DNA from: Humulus lupulus
Taxonomy: Eukaryota > Streptophyta > Magnoliopsida > Rosales > Cannabaceae
Direction: 5' to 3'
Assembly (NCBI RefSeq): GCF_963169125.1
Contig: NC_084795.1
Span: forward strand, 277,770,122 to 277,834,121
Length of the DNA stretch: 64,000 nt
Within the stretch, counting starts at the first letter, position 1. Each line of letters starts with the position of its first letter. The translations under genes and the position numbers were made by a program. The notes under the pieces were generated by a model, which did not search any database, was not told the DNA's origin, and saw only the letters and a program-made list of their open reading frames with translations. Shown here piece after piece: positions 56,901 through 64,000 of this stretch.

Positions 56901-58218
56901 GGTAACGTCCCAAATTTCTTAATAAGGCTTAGGGCCTTGATTAGGGAGCCAGGATGACAAATTATGGAATTATGTGATTATCTGATATTTATGTGTATCA
57001 TTATGTGATTATGTGCGTTACATTATAATATGACTTGATATGCATGTTTAGGTGTATTAAATATGCATGTGGGCTCATTTATGTTTAATTGGATAATTTT
57101 CATAATTTGGTTCGTTTTTGGTATATTTGGCATATATGTGATATATTTGTTGGACCACATTATTATGTGAGTATGTTTGGGTTACTCGGCACGAGACGAT
57201 CCTAGGGAGCAAGTTAGTGGGAAAGTCACAACGGGATTCATACTTGACTCGGAGTGAGTCAAGGGGTATTTTGGGTATTTAGCACATTATTGGGATATTG
57301 GGTAATGGGGATAAATATTTAAGGATAAATTGGGAGTTGGTGAGATCAAGAGGGAATTCTGGGAATTTTGACTATTTTACCCCGGGGGCATTTTCAGGAC
57401 CCCGAGCATTAGGATTTGCTTGAGGTTACTTAAGCTCGAAGTAACCTGTCAGAAATAAAAAGAATGTTCTCTCTCTCTCTCTCTCTCTTGTTCCCTTTTC
57501 GATACCAATTGCATTTTCGAAGGAAGACTCGGATTCAAGCAAGGATCGCGACATTGCAATTCTAGGAAAGATTAAAAGCTTATTAGCTGGAGGATTTAGT
57601 TGGGAAATGACTTAATCGGAGGTAATCCAAGTTTTAAGTTTTCAAGTTTTTAAGCTTTGATTGGATTTTATGTTTTGATGAGTTTTTGGATGATTTGAGA
57701 CTTAGGTTTTAATTGTTTTGGATAATTGGGATGTTTGGGAACTTTGATTTTGAGATTTGGATATGTTTGGATAGGTTTTTGGAAGGTTTTAAGTGGGAGA
57801 ATACACAGGTTATGGCTGGGTTTGTGGTCAGGCCGCGACCCTGTTCTTGAGCGCCATGGCCTAGGCTTGACAAAGATGGTAAAGTTGGCTGATGGGTAGT
57901 TAGGGCCGTGACGCAAGGTAGGTGCGCCGCGACACTAAGTAGGTGCGCCGCGACACTAGGCATAAGCAGAGAAGGGGCTCGACCTATGTTTGGAGGCGGG
58001 TCGCGGCTCAAAGCTTGTGGGGGGGGGGGGGGGGGGGGGGCGCTTAAGGGCAGTTTTGGCCATTTTGGGTTTTTAGTCATGGGAACTTAACTCTTAGGGC
58101 TCGGGATCGATCCTACTACTCAGTTGGGTAGGATTCAACATCCCAGAGGCTAGGACTTGGTCCAGAAGTATTTATTTACTCATTTTTGATGGGGTTTATA
58201 ATATGGTTGTGACTAGGT
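56901..58218 (+). mobile_element. Chromovirus-type LTR, left part
   Basis: Starts GTAACGTCCCAAATTTC after a purine-rich GATAGTGGAG, resembling the TGTAACGTCCC start of plant chromovirus LTRs with the first base changed. A (CT)n run lies at 57471-57489 and a 21-base G run at 58020-58040. It is interrupted at 58218 by the TAGGT insertion and resumes at 63369. Its polypurine tract, if real, would make the 55872-56900 region part of its internal sequence or a flank; I cannot decide. Confidence 0.5.
58020..58040 (+). repeat. 21-base G homopolymer
   Basis: An uninterrupted run of 21 G followed by CGCTTAAG, in a moderately AT-rich LTR. Such G runs are rare in plant DNA and are also prone to sequencing and assembly error. 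Confidence 0.8.
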
Positions 58219-58645
58219 TGTAGAGTCCAAGAACTTTACTTAGCTAGTTAGATAGTAGTAATAGTGGTAGTATTTTTATGACTTTGGATTTTGGTTCAGA
58301 CCGGGATTTAATTGGACACTCATAGTAACACTTGTAGATTTTCTAAGTTTAACCTATAGTTTAAGAATATTAATTTTAATCTAAGGTTTGATTAATATGA
58401 CTGATATTGATGGTATATTTATTATATTATAAGATTTAGATAGACCCAATAAGATAGTAACACTTGTCATATGTATGTTTAATGAAAATTAAGTATTTTT
58501 GAGGAATAAGTTTATTAAGATAAATATTTGAATATCTTAGGGTCTGTCAACAGCTTTGAAATTGTTAGAGGACTTAGTCAAGGCTGTTTACTCAATTCAA
58601 ATTAGGCTGAAAATGTGCAATTTCGTGTTTAAATATTCAGCGTAT

Positions 58646-58784
58646 GCCGATATATCGCAGCTATAGGGGGCGATATATCGCAGTACGAGGATACGAAAAA
58701 CACGTAACTTCGCACGATCACTTCGACGAGCCTCGGGCATACTGGCCCAGGCGATATATCGCCTACGAGGGGCGATATATCGGC
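58646..58784 (+). promoter_or_regulatory. Four-copy GGCGATATATCGCC palindrome module (first LTR copy)
   Basis: Copies at 58646-58659 (GCCGATATATCGCA), 58669-58682 (GGCGATATATCGCA), 58750-58763 (perfect) and 58771-58784 (GGCGATATATCGGC). Centre spacings are 23, 81 and 21 bp. In the second LTR copy the module has three sites (60028-60041, 60050-60063, 60131-60144); the fourth was lost by a 21-bp deletion between the last two palindromes. Confidence 0.9.
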
Positions 58785-60177
58785 TCCTTTGATGAATTTT
58801 TGAATGTTTTTGAAAACGTTCTCATTTTAATCTTTAACCTCTTGATAAGTCCACCATCTTTCTGACCGAGTCTTCAGCCTCTGTTGAACGATAATTCAAA
58901 TATTTTTCACTTAAAAAGCCATTATTTTATTCAAGTTAAATGAAGATCTTTTCATTCTTGAACTCTACAAATAGGACCTAGTACCCAGTCATTTATTCAT
59001 TCATCAAGCTAAGTTTAGAGGCTGCAAGCTGCTAGGTTATTTTTGAGTGCTTAAACACTTGGGTTGGGGATTATAAGCTTACCAAACACTTGGGAAGTAA
59101 GGTTTATAGCACATTTCGGTTCAAGGTTTAGATCGGTCATAGAAGCATTCAAGATATTCCAAACTCTAGTTCATTTTGGTATTGTTATCCTTAAGTTCTT
59201 ATAGTTTTCTACTCAACATCCTAACTTTATTCTTTATTCTTGGTTAGGAAATCTAAGATATTGAACATAAGGTTCTTGGTAAGTATCTTTCGATGGAATA
59301 GTTCTTTCATTATTTTCATCCCTTTTTCTTTAGTATACTCACCCTTTCATTGATGGTTTTTAGGAGTGTCCCAAGGTCCCAAATCTATTCTCATATCCCG
59401 GTATTTTTGGTAAGGAAAATAGGATAGGATATTATATGTTATGCTATATGATTTATGTGTTTTGTTAACTTATGACTTATGTGTTATGTTATGTATGTTG
59501 TAGACTTGGGCATATGACTTGTATAACTAACAAGTCCCAATAAATTTATGGGCATATGACTTGCTTAGCCAGCAAGCCCCACAAATCTAATGGGCATATG
59601 ACTTGTTTAGTTTACGAGCCCCAAGTAATAATGGCCATTATAATATGTGTGACATATGTTTATGATATGTTTTATTATATGTTGCGTTATGAATTTTATG
59701 TATATGATTTACGTGTTAGGTTTTCCTTGCTGGGCATTAGGCTCACTCCTTTATGCTTATATGTGTAGGAAAATAGCTTTGGTGGCGGGAAAGGTTCTTG
59801 GAAGCTTGGGGATGTGTATTGAGGCGGGATGGAATCGATGGACCGAGCGTTCAATTCGAAGATGAAGTCTCTTTAATTATGGTTTTCTATGTATTTTTCC
59901 GCAATTGGTTGTAATAAGTTTTAATTAAGTTTTCATTATGTCAAAGTTATGTTTTGTTTCAAACAATGGGATCCCAATGTCCTACTTATGAATTTTATAT
60001 AGTCTCGTGTTTAAATATTCAACGTATGCCGATATATCGTAGCTATAGGGGCGATATATCGCAGTACGGGGATACGAAAAACACGTAACTTCGTACGATC
60101 ACTTCGACGAGCCTCGGGCATACTAGCCTAGGCGATATATCAGCTCCTTTGATGAATTTTTGAATGTTTTTGAAAAC

Positions 60178-62050
60178 TGTAATGACCCACTAATCTAGAC
60201 TTTTTGGACCATTAACGAAACTATACATAAACTTACATTTTTACGAAAATACCATAATTTTATTGAGTAACTTGTAAAATAAGAGTTACTTAAAAATAAA
60301 TACTAAGAAGGATATGGGATCCCATTGTCTTTAAAAACAAAACATGATTTAAATGAAAAGAATTACATAAGAAATGCAGAAAATACATATAAAACCATAA
60401 AAAGGTAAAATGAGACTACATCCTCGAATCGAATAACGCTCGGCCCCTTGACTCCATTCACCATCGATACACATCCTCTAAGCGTCACGAATCTTACCGC
60501 CTCTAAAGCTATTTTCCTGCACATAAAACAAGAAGGAATGAGCCTAATGCCCATCAAGGAAAATCTAATACATAGTCATAAACATAAATTTCATAATAAA
60601 CGTAAAGACATATCATAACACTTAATACATACACTTATTATAATGGCCATTATTACTTGGGGTCCCATAGACTAAACAAGCTTATGCCCATGAGATTAGT
60701 GGGGTCCTACTAGCTAAGTAGGCATATGCCCATAATCTTTTTGGGGTCTTGTTAGTCAAATAGGGCATAAGCCCAAGCCTACAAACATACACATACATAA
60801 CATATTCATAACATATCATATTTCATAACATAACACATAAGCAATACACATATAGATTCTACCCTATTTTCCTTACCAAAGTTACCGGGATATGATGGAC
60901 TGAGTTGGGACTTTTGGAACACTCCTAAAACCATATGAGAAAGAGTGAGGCTTATGAAGAAGAAGAAATGAAAATGAATAGGAAGACTAAACCATTGAGA
61001 AATATGCTTACCGAAACTTATGTGCTTAGGAACTTGGATTCCCTAACCAAAATAAGAATGAGGTTAGGGGACTGAGTAGAAGGCTTTGAGAAAGAAAATA
61101 ACATGAAACAAATGAAATAGAGTTTCGGGTTTACCTCAAAGACTTGCAAGACCAATCTATCCACAACCGAAATACTAAAGAACCTTACTTCCCAAAGTGT
61201 TTGATAAGCTTATGATTATGATTTCCCAAACTAGGTGTTTACACTCTCACACTCACTTAGCACTAGCAGCTTCTGAACTTAGAGTAAAAGGTGAATAATG
61301 GCTGGGTACTAGGTCCTATTTATAGAGTTTGGGAATGAAAGTATCTTGATTTTACTTGAATAAAAATAATGGCTTTTTAGGTGAAAATCATTTGAATAAT
61401 CGTTCAGCAGAGGTTGAAGACTCGTTCAAAAGATGCTGGACTTATGAAGAAGTTTGAATGGCTGAAAGGAAAAGAATTAAAAAATGTTTGAATTTATGCT
61501 GGAGGAGGCGATATATCGCCTGGACCATTGATCCCGAGGCGATCGTGCATCGATTTGTGTTTTCCGTATCTACGTGCTGCGATATATCGCCCCCTATAGC
61601 TGCGATATATCGGCACACGCTGAATATTTAACCACGAAATTACACATTTTTAGCTAAGTTTGAATGGAGTAAACAGCCTTGACTAAGCCCTCAACGTATT
61701 CAAAGCTGCTGACTGACCCTATAACATTCAAACTTTACTCCTTATTAAATTTAATCCTAAAAAATACTTAATCCTTAATCACCATTCATAACATGTGCTT
61801 AAAATCCTATTGGTTGATATCTAAACCTTATAGTACAATAAATATAATCCTTAATATCAGTCATATTAATCAATCTTAGGTTAAAATTAATATTCTTAAA
61901 CTATAGGTTAAACTTAGAAAATCTACAAGTACTACTATGAGTGTCCAAATAATTCCCGGTCTGAACCAAAAATCCACAGTAACAAAGATAATACTATACA
62001 TACTATAATACTACTAAATAATTAGCTAAGTAAAGTTCTTGGACTCTACA
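60178..62050 (-). mobile_element. Inverted solo LTR of the same chromovirus family, TSD AAAAC
   Basis: Plus-strand ends TGTAATGACCC and GACTCTACA, so the LTR is in minus orientation. The duplication AAAAC is perfect (60173-60177, 62051-62055). It carries three of the four palindromes (61507-61520, 61578-61591, 61601-61614) and an intact TATA box (CTCTATAAATAGG, plus ~61313-61327). There is no internal region. Confidence 0.95.
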
Positions 62051-63368
62051 AAAACGTTCTCATTTTAATCTTTAACCTCTTGATAAGTCCAGCATCTTTT
62101 TGACCGAGTCGTCAACCTCTGCTGAACGATAATTCAAATATTTTTCACTTAAAAAACCATTATTTTAGTCAAGTTAAATGAAGATCTTTTCATTCTTGAA
62201 CTCTATCAATAGGACCTAGTACCCAGCCATTTATTCATTCATCAAGCTAAGTTCAGAGGCTGCAAGCTGCTAGGTTATGGATAGAGTGATAAACACTTGG
62301 GTTGGGGTTATAAGCTTAATCATTATAAGCTTAATAAACACTTGGGAAGTAAGGTTATAGTGTATTTCAATTTTGAGGTATAGTTCGGTCATAGAAGCAT
62401 TCAAGGTATTCCTTATTCTAGTTCCTTTCTGTATTGTTCTTATAGTTTTTCTACTCAAATCCTAACTTGTATTCTCTATTCTTGGTTAGGCATCTAAGAT
62501 CTTGAATGTAAGATTTTGTTGGTAAGTATCTTTTCGATGGTGTAGTTAGTTCTTTTCATCCCTTTTCTTTAGTATACTCACCTCTCTATTATGGTTTTTA
62601 GGAGTGTTCCAAAATCTCGACTTTGTCCTCATCATCCCGGTATATTGGTAAGGAAAATAGGATAGTTTTATATGCTTATATGTTATGTTGATATGTTATG
62701 ATAAGTTATGCTATAGTATGTTATGTTATGTTTCCTTATGTTTCATGGTTATGATTTTCCCTACCTTAGATATTAGACAGGGGACGTAGATGGGTTATCA
62801 TAAACCTACCATGTGATCTAACCTACCTCAGATATTAGAAAGGGGACGTAGATGGTTTATCACATGTTTTAATGGCCATTAATAGTATAGTCTTATATGA
62901 TGTACGTTTTTATAGATATATGCTATATGCTTATAGTTATGTGTATGTGTATGTTTCATGCTTGTAGTAGATTTTCCTTGCTGGGCATTAGGCTCATTCC
63001 TTTATGTTTATATGTGCAGGAAAATAGTTATGGCGACGGAAAGATTCTTGGCAGCTTGGGGATGTGTATTGAGGCAGGATGAAATCGATGGACTGAGCGT
63101 TTGATTAGAGGATGAAGTCTTTAAATCTTTAAATCATATTTTCTATGTATTTTTCCGCACTTAATTTTGTAATAGATTTTATTTAGATCATGTTATGTTT
63201 TATTTTTAAAACAATGGGATCCTATATCCTAACCATATTTTTATGTATTCAACATTTGCTTTACAGTTTTAAATAAAGTTATGGTGTTTTCATATGTACG
63301 TTTTCTTATGATTAGTATAGTAGTTATTAATGGTCCAAGGTCTAGAATAGTTGGGTCGTTACATAGGT

Positions 63369-64000
63369 TATCGCTAGGGGCTTGGAATCAGGATCGTGCT
63401 TGAGGGTCGTTTATTGGTAACCTGTGCTTGGACCAAAGGTAAGAAAACTGCACCTAGTATGGGATGCATGCGATACATGTGATTAGGGTATGACATGAAT
63501 ATTGAATATGGAATTGATAAGAGCTTGAGTCTCTGTAAATTTGCATGATCATAATTATGCTGGTGAATGTTTAGTAAGCATGCTGAATGCCTTATATTTG
63601 GATATTTGACATATGATATATGCCTGGTTGCATTGCTTACTTGTGAGTGGTACTGACTCATTAGTCAGAAACAACATTGGTGTTAGTACTAGTTGTGAAG
63701 TCTTGACTTATGAGTCATGATCGACAATAGTACTGAGCGCTAGTTGTATGGAATTGACCTATGAGTCAAGATCGACATTAGCGTATTGAACGCAGAGTCA
63801 AAATGATTAAATCTAATCAACATGAGCATTAAATGCTTGATCGACCCAATGGTCGAAGAAACTAAAGCGCTTGTCTAGTCTAAAGGCTAGTTACTTAGAG
63901 TCAGGGCCAAAAGGCTCAAGTGACTTAAACATCACATGGCTTAGAGTGCAGAGCCCCAAAGAGAGACTTATTAGTCATCTACCCAGAGAGTGATTCATTA
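63369..64000 (+). mobile_element. Chromovirus-type LTR, right part (continues beyond window)
   Basis: Continuation of the LTR that begins at 56901. It contains repeated GA(C/T)TTATGAGTCA(T/A)GATCGACA phrases (63700-63780) that suggest a short degenerate tandem duplication. No coding signal. Confidence 0.5.

Larger units (their letters stand above)
58219..63363 (+). mobile_element. Chimeric chromovirus LTR pair, TSD TAGGT
   Basis: Starts TGTAGAGTCCAAG and ends GGGTCGTTACA, with the duplication TAGGT on both sides (58214-58218, 63364-63368). Same family as the 34868-36818 LTR. The first LTR runs to ~60002 and lacks its last part. It joins directly, at TCGTGTTTAAATATTCA, to a second LTR that lacks its first ~400 bp and continues to 63363. 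So a full element has lost its whole internal region and the adjoining LTR parts. The second copy is broken by a nested LTR (60178-62050). TATA positions read CTACAAATAGG (58966) and CTATCAATAGG (~62204), both degraded. Confidence 0.85.

Noticed and set aside
58640..58790. CRISPR-like spaced repeats
   Set aside because: The repeats are short palindromes inside a plant LTR, with only four copies and no cas genes; this is a eukaryotic genome.

Overview
The window is nuclear DNA of a flowering plant, most likely a eudicot. The evidence is AT-rich intergenic sequence, one GT-AG-spliced host gene with a CT-rich/CAA-repeat leader, and dense nested LTR retrotransposons of classic plant lineages (chromovirus, Tat, Athila-like, Copia). 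LTR style vaguely recalls Rosales genomes, but I do not commit to a species. I see no tRNA or rRNA genes and no prokaryotic features.

Layout. 1-5755: 3' end of a chromovirus-like Ty3 element (+) carrying an antisense coiled-coil ORF and a 3.25-kb LTR, inserted into the gag of a minus-strand Tat-like element (5756-7917). 8095-9231: a terminal-inverted-repeat element filled by a G-rich tandem array; 10661-11085 and 11630-12021: two more short inverted-repeat elements. 13035-19467: the only host gene, an eight-exon MACPF/CAD1-like gene (602 codons). 19597-26393: a very young Copia element starting 129 bp after the host stop codon. 27062-27488: LTR fragment. 27489-36818: a minus-strand chromovirus (Del/Tekay-like) with chromodomain integrase, split by an Athila-like solo LTR (28825-30034). 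36819-37576: older LTR debris. 37577-52023: a 14.4-kb Tat element (TSD GTTCC) with gag-pro, pol, archaeal-type RNase H, a ~120-bp tandem repeat and a spliced antisense gene, itself hit by an Athila-like solo LTR (48656-50545, TSD ATATT). 54204-55629: another Athila-like solo LTR (TSD CACGG). 55872-56735: decayed DUF4283/zinc-knuckle (LINE ORF1-like) gene. 56901-64000: an LTR that received a chromovirus insertion (58219-63363, TSD TAGGT) reduced to a chimeric LTR pair, which in turn received an inverted solo LTR of the same family (60178-62050, TSD AAAAC).

How it works together. Apart from the MACPF gene, which probably acts in the control of immunity-related cell death, the content is selfish DNA in several layers of nesting. 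The most unusual signals are regulatory or structural: (i) a four-copy palindrome module built on GGCGATATATCGCC with ~21-bp spacing inside pairs and ~81-87 bp between pairs, found in LTRs of two different lineages; (ii) an unrelated palindrome array (ACGACATGTCGT) in the Copia leader; (iii) a four-exon antisense gene in the Tat element with its own TATA box, whose proposed leader intron was hit by the Athila-like LTR; (iv) a spliced leader and upstream ORF in the chromovirus. Coordinates of LTRs, target-site duplications and splice sites were read by eye; lineage names rest on domain motifs, not on database searches.
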